Source of the DNA: Qipengyuania gelatinilytica
Lineage (GTDB): Bacteria; Pseudomonadota; Alphaproteobacteria; Sphingomonadales; Sphingomonadaceae
DNA: 64,000 nucleotides
Assembly (NCBI RefSeq): GCF_019711315.1
Contig: NZ_CP081294.1
Coordinates: 1,488,001 to 1,552,000 of the forward strand
Direction: 5' to 3'
The notes below the pieces were generated by a model, which saw only the letters and a list, made by a program, of their open reading frames with translations, searched no databases and was not told where the DNA came from. The translations under genes and the position numbers were made by a program. Within the stretch, counting starts at the first letter, position 1; each line of letters starts with the position of its first letter. Positions 1-12,479 of the stretch are shown here, piece after piece.

Positions 1-974
1 AACTTGTGCGCCTCGAGCAGGCAGACGACGCCGCCCTCGGTCATCGAATAGATCTCGATCAGCGCGCCGGGCATCCGGTCGAGTACCTCGCGCTTCAGCT
101 CAGCCGAGAATGGCGCGGAGGTACAGTACTTCAACTGCAATGAGGAAAGGTCGAATTCGTCGAAGCGCGGCTCGTCCATCAGCCTTTGATACTGGACCGG
201 CACGAGCATCGTGATGGTGGTGCGATCGGCTTGCGCAAATTCGAGCCAGCGCAGGCAATCGAACTTGCCCATCACCCGCACCGTTCCCCCTGCAAGCAAA
301 GCGGGCAGGAAGGCGACCATGGTGGTGTTCGAATAGAGCGGGGTCGACGCGAGGCTGCGGACCTCCAGCCCGTTCTCAAGCCAGCTGCCCGCCGTCGCCG
401 CGAACTGGCGCCAACGCATCTGGTGAGAATGGACGATCCCCTTGGGCGTGCCGGTGGTGCCGCTCGAATAGATGATGTTGAACGGATCGGATTGCGCATG
501 CTGGACCGCGGGAGCCGTTGTGCCCTCCGGCGCCATCCAGCCGTCCAGCTCCTCGTCGAGAACGATCTTGGTCATGCCCGGAAAACAGTCATCGCCGAGT
601 TCGGCCAGCTTCGCCCGGTCGATGAATATGTGCTTTGCGCCGGAATCGCCGGCCATGCCGGAAAGCTGGTCGGCGCTCGCGCTGGTGGTGAGCGGTGCAG
701 CCACCCCTCCTGCGCGAACGGCGGCGAGGAAGACCAGCGCATAGGCCACGCTCGAATAGCCGAGAATGGCCACCGATTGCCCGCGCTCCAGCCCGTCCTC
801 GAGCAGGCGCGCCGCAATCCGCTCGACCCGATCGCCGAGCTCGGCCCAGCTCAGCGTGACACTCTCGTCGCGCAAGGCAGGTTGGTCATCCAGCCTCGCG
901 GCATTGGCGGCGAGTATTTGCGAAAACGAGCCGAAGGGCTGCTCGAGTGCTTTGCGGTGCTGTGTCTCTCCCAT
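1..974 (-). CDS. acyl-CoA synthetase / AMP-binding enzyme, C-terminal part outside window
   Basis: Adenylate-forming enzyme that would activate a carboxylic acid as acyl-AMP and transfer it to CoA. The reading frame is open from ATG at 974 to the window edge (about 324 residues), so the C-terminal lid domain is missing from view. The P-loop-like A3 motif [11 protein letters not shown] lies near residue 165, and a YSMTEGG motif (A5, adenine binding) near residue 312. The order and spacing are normal for class I acyl-CoA synthetases. The substrate cannot be read from the sequence. It lies 36 nt downstream of the serine dehydratase gene on the same strand, so the two may be co-transcribed. Family is certain; substrate is unknown. 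Confidence 0.88.
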   Translation of the reverse strand, partial: MGETQHRKALEQPFGSFSQILAANAARLDDQPALRDESVTLSWAELGDRVERIAARLLEDGLERGQSVAILGYSSVAYALVFLAAVRAGGVAAPLTTSASADQLSGMAGDSGAKHIFIDRAKLAELGDDCFPGMTKIVLDEELDGWMAPEGTTAPAVQHAQSDPFNIIYSSGTTGTPKGIVHSHQMRWRQFAATAGSWLENGLEVRSLASTPLYSNTTMVAFLPALLAGGTVRVMGKFDCLRWLEFAQADRTTITMLVPVQYQRLMDEPRFDEFDLSSLQLKYCTSAPFSAELKREVLDRMPGALIEIYSMTEGGVVCLLEAHK

Positions 975-1010
975 GGCACGCACCCTATCGACGGTTGCGG
1001 CGGTGTCGAG

Positions 1011-2396
1011 TCAGCATTCGATGACGTTGACCGCGAGCCCCCCTTGCGAGGTTTCCTTGTACTTGCTGCTCATGTCGAGGCCGGTCTGGCGCATGGTCTC
1101 GATCACCTGGTCGAGTGTGACCGTGCTCTCCGCACCCGTCCGGTGGAGCGCTAGCCTTGCGGCATTCACCGCTTTCACCGCACCGATGGCATTGCGTTCG
1201 ATACAGGGCACCTGCACCAGCCCGCCTACCGGATCGCAAGTGAGGCCGAGGTTGTGCTCCATCCCGATCTCGGCGGCGCTGGCGACCTGTTGCGGCGTGG
1301 CGCCCCACAGCGCGGCAAGTCCCCCGGCCGCCATCGAACAGGCCACGCCGACCTCGCCCTGGCAGCCCATTTCCGCGCCCGAGATGCTCGCCCGCTGCTT
1401 GTAGAGCAGGCCGATCGCACCAGCCGTCAGCAGGAAGGTCCGGCGGCTTTCCGTGCAGGGCTGCTCGTCATTGGTCACGCAATAGAAACGGATCACGGCA
1501 GGAATGATACCTGCAGCGCCATTGGTCGGCGCCGTGACGACGCGGCCGCCGGCGGCGTTTTCCTCGTTCACCGCCATGGCGTAGCAATTGAGCCAGTCGA
1601 ACAGCTGCTCGCGCTCGTTCGATTGCGGATTGGCGGAAAGCTTGTCCCACAGGTCGGGCGCACGTCGCTCGACCTTGAGGCCGCCGGGCAGGATGCCGCG
1701 CTGGCTGAGCCCGCGCTCGATGCACTGGTCCATCGCCTTTGCCACGCGGTCGACACCGGCGAGGGTCTTGTCGCGCGGGCGGAAAGCGTCCTCATTCGCC
1801 AGCACGAGTTCGGCGATGCTCTTGTCGGTCGCCGCGCAGCTCGCGAGCAATTCCTCTGCCGAGCCGAAATCGAAGGGCACCAGCATGCCGGTGTTGATCC
1901 GGTCGTCCTTGGGCTTGCGTTTGAGCTGCGCTTCGGATGCGACGAAGCCGCCACCGGTCGAATAATACGTCCGCGACAGGAGCCGTTCGCCAGCCTCGTC
2001 GAACGCCTCGAGCGTCATCCCGTTGGGATGCAGGTCCGGGATCACGTGACCGGCAAGGTCGATGTCCTGTGCGGGATCGAAAGCGATTTCCCGCTTGCCG
2101 CCAAGGGAAATGGCCTTGTCCTCGCGCAGCTTCGCCAGCGCAGCAGCGGCTTCATCGGGGCAGGTCGTATCGGGCGCGAAGCCCATGAGGCCCAGCATGG
2201 TCGCATCGACCGTACCGTGACCCACGCCGGTAAGCGCCAGGGAACCCTGCAATTCGACCGCGACCCGGGCTGTCTTTCCAAGCTTGCCGGAGCGATCCAG
2301 AGCCTTCACGAAGGTCCGGGCGATACGCATCGGCCCGACCGTGTGAGAGGAGGAAGGACCGATCCCGATCCGGAAGATGTCGAGCACCGAAAGCAT
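1011..2396 (-). CDS. sdaA: L-serine ammonia-lyase (serine dehydratase), single-chain iron-sulfur type
   Basis: Deaminates L-serine to pyruvate and ammonia. The 461-residue protein has the N-terminal beta-domain start [22 protein letters not shown], in which SSSHT is the substrate-binding loop. The C-terminal half has the cysteines expected for the [4Fe-4S] cluster: one in the CVTNDEQPC region, [10 protein letters not shown], and the [12 protein letters not shown] pair spaced 11 residues apart as in characterised enzymes. Length fits the fused alpha/beta bacterial form. It is divergent from gyrB across about 120 nt and is followed at 36 nt by the acyl-CoA synthetase gene. Function is secure from motifs. 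Confidence 0.95.
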   Translation of the reverse strand: MLSVLDIFRIGIGPSSSHTVGPMRIARTFVKALDRSGKLGKTARVAVELQGSLALTGVGHGTVDATMLGLMGFAPDTTCPDEAAAALAKLREDKAISLGGKREIAFDPAQDIDLAGHVIPDLHPNGMTLEAFDEAGERLLSRTYYSTGGGFVASEAQLKRKPKDDRINTGMLVPFDFGSAEELLASCAATDKSIAELVLANEDAFRPRDKTLAGVDRVAKAMDQCIERGLSQRGILPGGLKVERRAPDLWDKLSANPQSNEREQLFDWLNCYAMAVNEENAAGGRVVTAPTNGAAGIIPAVIRFYCVTNDEQPCTESRRTFLLTAGAIGLLYKQRASISGAEMGCQGEVGVACSMAAGGLAALWGATPQQVASAAEIGMEHNLGLTCDPVGGLVQVPCIERNAIGAVKAVNAARLALHRTGAESTVTLDQVIETMRQTGLDMSSKYKETSQGGLAVNVIEC

Positions 2397-2473
2397 GGGC
2401 CTTGGATGGGCTTCCTACCGCCCAAAATCAACCGGTTTCAGTTGAAACTTGTCCGCCTCTTCCCTGTGGGTAA

Positions 2474-5053
<2,580 letters not shown>

Positions 5054-5085
5054 TCTGCCAGCACACCGTGAAGAGGGGGAGCGGC

Positions 5086-6159
5086 ATGGAACACATCGGC
5101 AAGACACGGGTCGAACAGGGCGGTTTCCTGCTCTTCCTCGCGCTGGTCACCATCGCGGCGCTCGTGGTGGTTATGCCCTTCCTCAACCCGCTGCTGTGGG
5201 CGAGCCTCGCGGCGATCATGTTCCAGCCGCTGTTCCGCTGGTTCCAGTCCAGGCGGCCCGGCAAGGATACGCAGGCGGCAGCGCTTACGCTGCTGGTGAT
5301 CTTCGTCGCAGTCATCATCCCGACGTTGTGGATCGGCAGCACGGTGGTCAGCGAGGCCGCGCGTCTCGTGGTCGCCTTCCAGCAGGGCAACATCGATGTC
5401 GCCGACTGGTTCGAGCAGGTCTTCAGCATCCTGCCCGCCACTGTCCAGGACAGCCTCGCGAAAAGCGGCATGTCCGATTTCGGCGACCTGATGGCCCGCG
5501 CCCAGGCGTTCCTGCAGGCCAGTCTCGGACTGATCGCCCAGCAGGCGATTGCGATCGGCGGGAGCATTTTCGGCTTCGTCCTTTCTTTCGCCATAGGCCT
5601 CTACGTCAGCTTCTTCCTGATCCGCGACGGCCGCAAGATCGGTGAGACCGTCCTCCATGCCCTGCCCATGAGGCGCGGTGTAGCCGACCGATTGGCAGAA
5701 CGTTTCATCGGGATCGTGCGCGCGACCATCAAGGGTTCGGTCGTGGTGGGTCTCGTGCAGGGAGCGCTCGGTGCGATCACCTTCTGGATCGTGGGCATCC
5801 CCTCGGTCCTGCTGCTTGGCGTGATCATGGCAATCGCATCGCTGCTCCCGGCAGTCGGCCCGGCAATCGTCTGGGGCCCGGCTGCGCTTTACCTGCTGGC
5901 AACCGGCGCAATATGGGAAGGCGTGGTCGTGCTGGTCTCCGGCGTGGCGGTGATCGGCATGGCAGACAACATCTTGCGCCCGATCCTGGTCGGCCGTGAC
6001 ACGGGCATTCCCGACTGGTTGATCCTCGTCACCACGCTGGGCGGCATCGCGCTGATGGGCCTGTCGGGAATAGTGGTCGGACCGCTCATCGCGGGTCTCT
6101 TCATCGCGGGCTGGAGCATCCTTGCCGAAAAAAGCGAAGAGGCAGAGGCGATTGCCTAG
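5086..6159 (+). CDS. AI-2E transporter (PerM/UPF0118) family permease
   Basis: Inner-membrane protein of 357 residues with about eight hydrophobic segments. There is a pair at the N-terminus (FLLFLALVTIAALVVVMPF, then LLVIFVAVIIPTLWIG), a central soluble stretch, then a cluster at the C-terminus. This layout is that of the AI-2E transporter / PerM family. Members have been linked to autoinducer-2 export or cation/proton exchange; the substrate here is unknown. I chose ATG 5086 because it follows AGGGGG at 5075-5080 and lies 32 nt after the gyrB stop. The longer in-frame extension lies inside gyrB. Its 3' end overlaps the convergent small secreted-protein gene by 4 nt. Confidence 0.9.
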   Translation: MEHIGKTRVEQGGFLLFLALVTIAALVVVMPFLNPLLWASLAAIMFQPLFRWFQSRRPGKDTQAAALTLLVIFVAVIIPTLWIGSTVVSEAARLVVAFQQGNIDVADWFEQVFSILPATVQDSLAKSGMSDFGDLMARAQAFLQASLGLIAQQAIAIGGSIFGFVLSFAIGLYVSFFLIRDGRKIGETVLHALPMRRGVADRLAERFIGIVRATIKGSVVVGLVQGALGAITFWIVGIPSVLLLGVIMAIASLLPAVGPAIVWGPAALYLLATGAIWEGVVVLVSGVAVIGMADNILRPILVGRDTGIPDWLILVTTLGGIALMGLSGIVVGPLIAGLFIAGWSILAEKSEEAEAIA

Positions 6160-6683
6160 TCGATGACCTCGGCACCAAGTCGCGGATTGAGACCCGTGAT
6201 ATAGTTCAGCCACTTCTTCGGCCGCCGCATCATCTTTTCCGGATAGACCACGTCGAGACCGACGATCTTGGCGATCTCGCCAACGAAGTGGATGCAGTTG
6301 CGCGTTTCAAGATCGTAATACTTGCCCGGCGCATTGCGCCAAGCCTCCACCAGTGCCCGGACCTCACGGTACTTCTGGTCGGTGATCGTGATGGTGAAAT
6401 GGCGGTTGGTCCTGGTCAGCCACTTGTCCTTCTCGACCAGGATCGTGTGCTCGACCGGGCCGTTTAGCACCGCCAGCGTCGTGCGCTTTGCGGAGAAGCC
6501 GAAATTCTCCTTTACGAAGGTGCCATCTTCCAGGGTGCCTTCCATCGACACGAAGGCATGCGGATAGCGCCCCGCGATCACCGATCCGTTGAACGAATGA
6601 AAGGTAATGTCCACCGCCGCTGCCGCGAGCGAGGACCAGCCGAGCGCGACGATGAGAGCGAAAACACGGAAGATGCGAACCAT
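6156..6683 (-). CDS. small secreted protein of unknown function
   Basis: 175-residue protein with a clear signal peptide (MVRIFRVFALIVALGWSSLAAAA, cleavage near residue 23). The mature part carries ETRNCIHFVGEIAKIVGL near residues 132-149. A Cys followed two residues later by His on an amphipathic helix is reminiscent of papain-like / NlpC-P60-type amidase folds, but I cannot assign a family, so this is only a suggestion. The start is fixed by the signal peptide. It has no Shine-Dalgarno; instead a 9-bp stem ends 2 nt before the ATG (6686-6708). It is downstream of putA on the same strand. Confidence 0.75.
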   Translation of the reverse strand: MVRIFRVFALIVALGWSSLAAAAVDITFHSFNGSVIAGRYPHAFVSMEGTLEDGTFVKENFGFSAKRTTLAVLNGPVEHTILVEKDKWLTRTNRHFTITITDQKYREVRALVEAWRNAPGKYYDLETRNCIHFVGEIAKIVGLDVVYPEKMMRRPKKWLNYITGLNPRLGAEVID

Positions 6684-6685
6684 TG

Positions 6686-6708
6686 CGCGGGCTTAGGGCA
6701 AGCCCGCG
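6686..6708 (-). promoter_or_regulatory. 9-bp hairpin abutting the start codon of the 175-aa secreted protein
   Basis: Arms 6686-6694 and 6700-6708 are perfectly complementary (CGCGGGCTT / AAGCCCGCG) around a 5-nt loop. On the minus strand the stem ends 2 nt before the ATG at 6683 and lies 28 nt after the putA stop. It occupies the place where a ribosome binding site should be. It may be a terminator remnant for putA (there is no T-run), a transcript-end stabiliser, or a structure controlling translation of the next gene. Confidence 0.6.
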
Positions 6709-6736
6709 GAGATTCGCAACCGGTCTCGTGCTCGGT

Positions 6737-9700
6737 TCAGCTCGCCAGAAGCGTCGCGTTACCGCCCGCCGCGGTCGTATCGATGCAGACCACGCGTTCG
6801 GTAGCGAAACGGGCCACGTAGTGGGGGCCGCCTGCCTTGGGGCCGGTACCCGACAGACCCTCACCGCCGAATGGCTGGCTTTCCACCACCGCACCGATCT
6901 GGTTGCGGTTGACGTAGAAATTGCCGACCTTCGCGCGCGCCTCGATATAAGCGCGCATGTCGTCGTTGCGGCTGTGCAGGCCGAGAGTCAGGCCGTATCC
7001 GGTGGCGTTGATCTCTTCCATGACCCGGTCGATTTCCGAGGCGCGGTAACGCACCACGTGAAGCACGGGCCCGAAGTTTTCACGCTTCAGGTCGAGGATG
7101 GAATCGAGCTCGATGATGGTCGGGGCGACGTAGCAGCCCTTCGACGATCCACGATGGAGCTTGCGCCGCCAGACCTGCGCACCGCCGGTCTTGCGGCGGG
7201 CGACATGGCGTTCGAGCGCGGCTTTTGCATCGGGGTCGATCACCGGGCCGACATCGGTCGAAAGCTCTTCCGGATCGCCGATCGTCAGCGCTTCGAATGC
7301 ACCGCGGATCATCGCCAGCATCTCGTCATAGACATCGTCCTGGATGTGCAGGACGCGCAGCGCCGAACAGCGCTGGCCCGCGCTCTGGAAAGCGCTCGCC
7401 ACCACGTCGCGGGTCACCTGTTCGGGCAGCGCGGTCGAATCGACGATCATCGCGTTCTGCCCGCCGGTCTCTGCGATGAAGGTGGCGATCGGGCCATCGC
7501 GTCCGGCAAGACTGCGATTGATGGCCTGCGCGGTCTGGGTCGAGCCGGTGAAGGCCACGCCCGCGATGCGCGGGTCGGAAGTGATCATCTCGCCCACGTC
7601 GCCTGCACCGGGCAGGAGCTGGAAGGCGTCTTCCGGAATGCCCGCCTCGTGGCAGAGGCGCACAGCGAGGGCTGCGATAAGCGGCGTCTGCTCGGCAGGC
7701 TTCGCCACGACAGTGTTGCCCGCGGCAAGCGCGGCAGCCGGCGGGCCGATGAAGATCGCGAGCGGGAAGTTCCAGGGCGAGATGCAGGCGAACACGCCGC
7801 GCCCTGCAAGGCTCAGTCGGTTTTCCTCGCCGGTCGGACCGGGAAGCGCAATGGGTGCTGCAAAGAGGCGGCGCGCCTCGCTGGCGTAGAAGCGCAGGAA
7901 GTCGACTGCTTCGCGCAGTTCGAGCACCGCGTCCTGCAGCGTCTTGCCCGCCTCGCGCTGGCAGAGCGAAAGGAATTCGTCGGTGTGATCCTCGAACAGG
8001 TCGGCCGCCGCTTCGAGCAGCAGCGCACGCTTTTCGCCGCCCAGCGCGTTCCAGCCCGGCTGGATGGCTTCGGCACGGCTGATCGCTTCCTCGACCTCGA
8101 AATCGAGCGCGTCGCGGCGCGTGCCGACCTGCGCCGTGAGATCGTGCGGCTTGTTGATCGGCGCCATCTCGCCTTCGGCAGATGACATGAAGGTCGGCTC
8201 CGCCACCCACTGTTTCGCCTCGAGTGCCTCGAGCCGCTCCATCAGCGGTTCGCGGACCAGCGGATCGGACAGGTCGATGCCCGCCGAATTGGCGCGGCGA
8301 CCGAAGATGTCCGTCGGCAGCGGGATCGCCGGATTGCGATAGGGCTCGAGCGCCTGCATGTCGGCGACCGGGCAGGTAGTCAGTTCTTCCACTGGCACTT
8401 CGGCATCGGCCATGCGATTGACGAAGCTCGAATTTGCCCCGTTTTCGAGCAGGCGGCGCACTAGATAGGCGAGAAGGTCCTTATGCGTACCGGTGGGCGC
8501 GTAGATGCGCACATTGGTGCGGCGGTTACCTTCGACCTGAGCCAGCGCGCCGTAGATGTCCTCGCCCATTCCGTGGAGGCGCTGGAATTCGAACGGCTTT
8601 GCGCCTGCCAGCGCCTTCACCGCACCGATCGTATAGGCATTGTGCGTGGCGAAGGCCGGGTAAATCACGTCGTCGGCCGCCAACAGCTTTTCCGCGCAGG
8701 CGAGGTAGCTGACATCGGTCGCAAGCTTGCGGGTGAACACCGGATAGTCGGTGTAACCGCCCACCTGGCTGAGCTTGATCTCGGTATCCCAATAGGCGCC
8801 CTTCACCAGCCGGACGAAGAACTTGCGATCGTACTTGCGGGCAAGCCGCGCGATCCATTCGCACATCGGGACGCCGCGCTTCTGGTACGCCTGGATGGCG
8901 AGGCCGAAGCCTTCCCACCGGCTGCCATCGTCACGGACGAACAGCGTGTCGTCACGGGCAAGCGCCTCGATGATGTCCATCGAGAGTTCCAGCCGGTCTG
9001 CTTCCTCGGCATCAATGGTGAAATGGATGTTCGCATCACGCGCCTTGGCGGCGAGATCACGCAGCACCGGCAGCAGGTCGACGATAGCCTTGTCGGCATG
9101 GAGGAATGTGTATTTCGGATGCAGCGCGGAAAGCTTCACCGAAATGCCCGGGCTGGTCGAGACCTTGCCCGTCGCCTCGCGCGACAGGCGGTCGATCGCG
9201 CGCTCATAGGCCTGACGATAGCGCTCTGCATCGTCATAGGTCATCGCCGCTTCGCCGAGCATGTCGAAGCTGTGGGTGAGGCCCTTGGCGCGCTCCGGTG
9301 CCGCGCGCTTCAGCGATTCGTTGATCGTGCGGCCATAGACGAACTGTCCGCCAAGGATGCGCATGGCCTGCAAGGTGGCCTTGCGGATGACCGGTTCGCC
9401 CAGGCGGTTCACGGCACGCTTGAGCGTGGTGCCCATGCCCTTCTGCGCTTCTTCCGGCCGTTCGAGAACTTCGCCCGTCAGCATCAAGGAGAACGTCGCG
9501 GCGTTGACAAAGGTGGAGGAGCTTTCGCCCATGTGCTCTGCCCAGTCGATATCGCCGATCTTGTCACGGATCAGTGCGTCGGCAGTCGGCGCATCGGGCA
9601 CGCGCAGCAGCGCTTCGGCAAGGCACATCAGCGCCACGCCTTCTTCGGTGGCGAGCCCGTACTGGTGGAGGAATGCATCGATGCCGGAAGCCTTCCGGCG

Positions 9701-9874
9701 ACGCGCGCCTTCGATCAGCTTGGCTGCAAGGCCGGCAGCCTCGTCATGTTTTGCAGCGGCGTTCGCGGCCTGCGCCATCCGCTCGGCGACACAGGCATTT
9801 TCCTCGGCCTTGTAGGCCTCGCGCAGGGTCTGGCGGGAAATGGGGGTAAGGCGAACAGGATCGTGCAGGGCCAT
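6737..9874 (-). CDS. putA: bifunctional proline dehydrogenase / L-glutamate gamma-semialdehyde dehydrogenase
   Basis: Oxidises proline to glutamate in two steps and passes electrons to the quinone pool. The 1045-residue protein has an FAD-dependent PRODH barrel in the first half, with RLVKGAYWD near residue 353, THNAYT, RLHGMGEDIYG and YLVRRLLENGANSSFVNR. The aldehyde dehydrogenase in the second half has SPWNFP, AFTGST, the general base in AETGGQN near 803 and the catalytic Cys in GQRCSA near 835. There is no N-terminal ribbon-helix-helix domain, so this PutA is not a self-repressor. ATG 9874 was chosen because MALHDPVRLTP begins conserved sequence, whereas the upstream extension is an out-of-context translation of the glpD tail. 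It follows glpD by 58 nt. Confidence 0.97.
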   Translation of the reverse strand: MALHDPVRLTPISRQTLREAYKAEENACVAERMAQAANAAAKHDEAAGLAAKLIEGARRRKASGIDAFLHQYGLATEEGVALMCLAEALLRVPDAPTADALIRDKIGDIDWAEHMGESSSTFVNAATFSLMLTGEVLERPEEAQKGMGTTLKRAVNRLGEPVIRKATLQAMRILGGQFVYGRTINESLKRAAPERAKGLTHSFDMLGEAAMTYDDAERYRQAYERAIDRLSREATGKVSTSPGISVKLSALHPKYTFLHADKAIVDLLPVLRDLAAKARDANIHFTIDAEEADRLELSMDIIEALARDDTLFVRDDGSRWEGFGLAIQAYQKRGVPMCEWIARLARKYDRKFFVRLVKGAYWDTEIKLSQVGGYTDYPVFTRKLATDVSYLACAEKLLAADDVIYPAFATHNAYTIGAVKALAGAKPFEFQRLHGMGEDIYGALAQVEGNRRTNVRIYAPTGTHKDLLAYLVRRLLENGANSSFVNRMADAEVPVEELTTCPVADMQALEPYRNPAIPLPTDIFGRRANSAGIDLSDPLVREPLMERLEALEAKQWVAEPTFMSSAEGEMAPINKPHDLTAQVGTRRDALDFEVEEAISRAEAIQPGWNALGGEKRALLLEAAADLFEDHTDEFLSLCQREAGKTLQDAVLELREAVDFLRFYASEARRLFAAPIALPGPTGEENRLSLAGRGVFACISPWNFPLAIFIGPPAAALAAGNTVVAKPAEQTPLIAALAVRLCHEAGIPEDAFQLLPGAGDVGEMITSDPRIAGVAFTGSTQTAQAINRSLAGRDGPIATFIAETGGQNAMIVDSTALPEQVTRDVVASAFQSAGQRCSALRVLHIQDDVYDEMLAMIRGAFEALTIGDPEELSTDVGPVIDPDAKAALERHVARRKTGGAQVWRRKLHRGSSKGCYVAPTIIELDSILDLKRENFGPVLHVVRYRASEIDRVMEEINATGYGLTLGLHSRNDDMRAYIEARAKVGNFYVNRNQIGAVVESQPFGGEGLSGTGPKAGGPHYVARFATERVVCIDTTAAGGNATLLAS

Positions 9875-9932
9875 GCGACTCCGAGCAGCTAGAATTGAAC
9901 TGCCCGCCACTTGGACCCGAAGCAGGGCGCTT

Positions 9933-11462
9933 TCAAGCTTTGTGAACGCCGGGCCGACCCTGGGGCGCGGGGGGCTGTGACCTGCGGTCGAACCACTGCC
10001 CGACCTGCGCGCAGGCATCCTCGGACAGGTGCAGAGCGAGCTTGCTCCGGCGCCACAGCACATCCTGCGCGGAGCGGGCATATTCGTGATCGACCAGGTA
10101 GGTCAGTTCCGCCTCGTAGAGGTCGCCTCCGAAATGCTCGCCAAGCTCCCCGAGCGAGCCCGCATCGCCGATCACCATGTCGAGCCGTGTACCATAGGCG
10201 CGTGACAGCCTGAGGACGGTCTCGGGCGGGAGCCAGGGGTGGCGTTCGCTCGCCTGCCAGAGGAACTTCGCGAAGTCCCGGTCCGCCATGTCACCGCCCG
10301 GAAGCGGTGCATCGGCAGTCCAGCTCCTGCCCGGAACAGGCATATGCGAAGCGAGCTTCTCGAGCGCATGCTCGGCCAGCTTGCGGTAGGTGGTGATCTT
10401 GCCACCATAAACCGACAGGATCGGCGCACCGCCTTCGCTGTCGACCTCGAAGACATAGTCGCGCGTTACGGTCGAGTTGCTGGCGGCCTTGTCCTCGTAA
10501 AGCGGACGCACGCCGGCATAGGTGTGGACGATGTCCTCTTCGGTGACGCCGCTCCTCAAATAGCGCGACACGGCCTCGCGCAGATAGGTGCGTTCTTCGG
10601 CACTGATCTCCACGCAATCGAGATCGCCCTCGTAGAGCATGTCGGTGGTGCCGATCAGCGTGTAGTCGCGCTCGTAGGGGATCGCGAAAACGATCCGCTG
10701 GTCGGGCTGCTGGAAGATATAGGCATGGTCGCCCGGATAGGCGCGCGGCACGATGATGTGGCTGCCCTTCACGAGCCTGAGATGTGCTGGCGTGCCCGCG
10801 CCGAGCGCGGTCTTCGCCACCGTATCGACCCATGGTCCCGCAGCGTTCACCACGCAGCGAGCGGCGACGGTCCGCTCTCCGGCATCGTCCCTCAGCGTCG
10901 CGGTCCAGCTATCCTCGTGCCGGTCCAGCCCGGTGCATTCGGTGCGAGTGAGGACCTTTGCCCCGCGCGCCTCTGCATCCATCGCGGTGAGCACGACGAG
11001 CCGCGAATCCTCCACCCAGCAATCGGCATATTCGAACCCCGACTTGAGCCCGTCCTGGAGGGTGGACTGGTGCGGCGCGACGCGCAGGTTCACCCTGTGT
11101 GAACCGGGCAGGGTCTTCTTGCCGCCCAGCCGGTCATAGATCGCAAGGCCGAGGCGCAGCATCCACTTGGGCCGCATGCCCTTGAGGTGCGGGAGGACGA
11201 AGCGCAGCGGCCAGATGATATGCGGCGCATTGGCGAGCAGGATCTCGCGTTCGCGCAGGCTCTCTCCGACCAGCCGGAATTCGAACTGTTCGAGATAACG
11301 CAGGCCGCCATGGACCAGCTTGGTACTGGCCGAGGATGTGTGCGAGGCAAGATCGTCCTTCTCGACCAGCAGCACCGACATGCCGCGTCCGGCCGCGTCG
11401 CGCGCAATCCCCGCGCCGTTGATTCCGCCACCGACGACGAGAAGGTCGTAGGTCTCGCTCAT
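9933..11462 (-). CDS. glpD: aerobic glycerol-3-phosphate dehydrogenase (FAD, quinone-linked)
   Basis: Oxidises sn-glycerol-3-phosphate to dihydroxyacetone phosphate at the membrane. The 509 residues are normal for GlpD. The N-terminal Rossmann FAD motif is GGGINGAGIARDAAGRG (about residues 11-27), followed by STKLVHGGLRYLEQFEF, which is diagnostic for the family. The C-terminal DAO_C-type domain (YLVDHEYARSAQDVLWRRSKLAL) is intact. Its ATG shares 4 nt (ATGA) with the stop of mtnP, so translation is probably coupled. No glpK, glpF or glpR is seen nearby. Confidence 0.96.
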   Translation of the reverse strand: MSETYDLLVVGGGINGAGIARDAAGRGMSVLLVEKDDLASHTSSASTKLVHGGLRYLEQFEFRLVGESLREREILLANAPHIIWPLRFVLPHLKGMRPKWMLRLGLAIYDRLGGKKTLPGSHRVNLRVAPHQSTLQDGLKSGFEYADCWVEDSRLVVLTAMDAEARGAKVLTRTECTGLDRHEDSWTATLRDDAGERTVAARCVVNAAGPWVDTVAKTALGAGTPAHLRLVKGSHIIVPRAYPGDHAYIFQQPDQRIVFAIPYERDYTLIGTTDMLYEGDLDCVEISAEERTYLREAVSRYLRSGVTEEDIVHTYAGVRPLYEDKAASNSTVTRDYVFEVDSEGGAPILSVYGGKITTYRKLAEHALEKLASHMPVPGRSWTADAPLPGGDMADRDFAKFLWQASERHPWLPPETVLRLSRAYGTRLDMVIGDAGSLGELGEHFGGDLYEAELTYLVDHEYARSAQDVLWRRSKLALHLSEDACAQVGQWFDRRSQPPAPQGRPGVHKA

Positions 11463-12331
11463 TCCGCGCGGAACAGCCGCCCGGCGACCGCATCCAGCTT
11501 GGCCATCAGTTCGCGGTCATGCTTGTCCGGCGCGGTCAGGATCGCATCGTCGAGAGCGGTATCGATCGGCGACGGCGTGCGCTTCTTCGGCAGGCCCTTG
11601 CAGAATGCCTCGACGGTTTTCACCGCGGTGGCCGAGTTCGCGTTCATCTGTTCGATGATCACACCCACGTCGACGGCATCCTCGCTGTCGCGCCAGCTGT
11701 CCCAGTCGGTGACCATGGCGAGCAGTGCGTAAGGCAGCTCGGCCTCGCGGGCGAGCTTGGCTTCGGGCATGCCGGTCATGCCGATCACTTCCGCGCCCCA
11801 ATGGCGGTAAAGCTTGCTTTCGGCGCGGGTGGAGAACTGCGGACCTTCCATGGCGAGATAGGTCGCGCCCTCGGTCACATCGGCACCGGCCTTCTCGGCG
11901 GCCTTGGCAGCATATTTGGAAAGGCGCGAACAGACCGGGTCGCCCATCGAGACATGCGCGACGAAGCCGCTGTCGAAGAAGGTCGAGGGGCGGCCCTTGG
12001 TGTTGTCGATGAACTGGTCGACCGCGACGAAGCGGCCCGGCGCCAGTTCCTCCGACAGCGAACCGACCGCGCTGATGGCAAGGATGTCGGTGCAGCCTGC
12101 ACGCTTCAGAGCATCGATATTGGCGCGCGCATCGACCTTGGAGGGTATGTGGACATGCCCACGCCCGTGACGCGGCAGGAAGCGCACGCGGACATGGCCG
12201 ATGGTGCCGCACAGGATCTTGTCCGATGGCTTGCCCCAGGGCGACGTCACCTCGATCCACTGGCGGTCTTCCAGTGCGTCCATCGCATAAAGGCCCGAGC
12301 CTCCGATGATGCCGATGGTCCACTCGCTCAT
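11459..12331 (-). CDS. mtnP: S-methyl-5'-thioadenosine phosphorylase
   Basis: Cleaves methylthioadenosine (a by-product of polyamine and homoserine-lactone synthesis) with phosphate to adenine and methylthioribose-1-phosphate, feeding methionine salvage. The 290-residue protein has IGGSGLY at the N-terminus (phosphate binding), DQFIDNTKGRPSTF, MEGPQFSTRAES and IGMTGMPEAKLAREAELPY, the signature of the MTAP subgroup of purine nucleoside phosphorylases. ATG 12331 is supported by AGGGGG about 9 nt upstream. It is the first gene of an apparent mtnP-glpD-putA transcript. No other methionine-salvage gene is visible in the window. Confidence 0.95.
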   Translation of the reverse strand: MSEWTIGIIGGSGLYAMDALEDRQWIEVTSPWGKPSDKILCGTIGHVRVRFLPRHGRGHVHIPSKVDARANIDALKRAGCTDILAISAVGSLSEELAPGRFVAVDQFIDNTKGRPSTFFDSGFVAHVSMGDPVCSRLSKYAAKAAEKAGADVTEGATYLAMEGPQFSTRAESKLYRHWGAEVIGMTGMPEAKLAREAELPYALLAMVTDWDSWRDSEDAVDVGVIIEQMNANSATAVKTVEAFCKGLPKKRTPSPIDTALDDAILTAPDKHDRELMAKLDAVAGRLFRAE

Positions 12332-12479
12332 GTATTCTGCCCCCTGATTGCCCCGGCCATTGCCCATGCACGCGGCATGTCACCGGGGGGTTGGCGCTTT
12401 GGGTTAACGGTCAGGCAGGGGTGAAGAAAGCCAAGGCACAAGTAAAGCATGCACTTATTTGCCATGCGCAAACCTATTC

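Noticed and set aside
9875..10081. 69-codon N-terminal extension of PutA
   Set aside because: It lies inside the glpD 3' end and is low-complexity; conserved PutA sequence starts at 9874.
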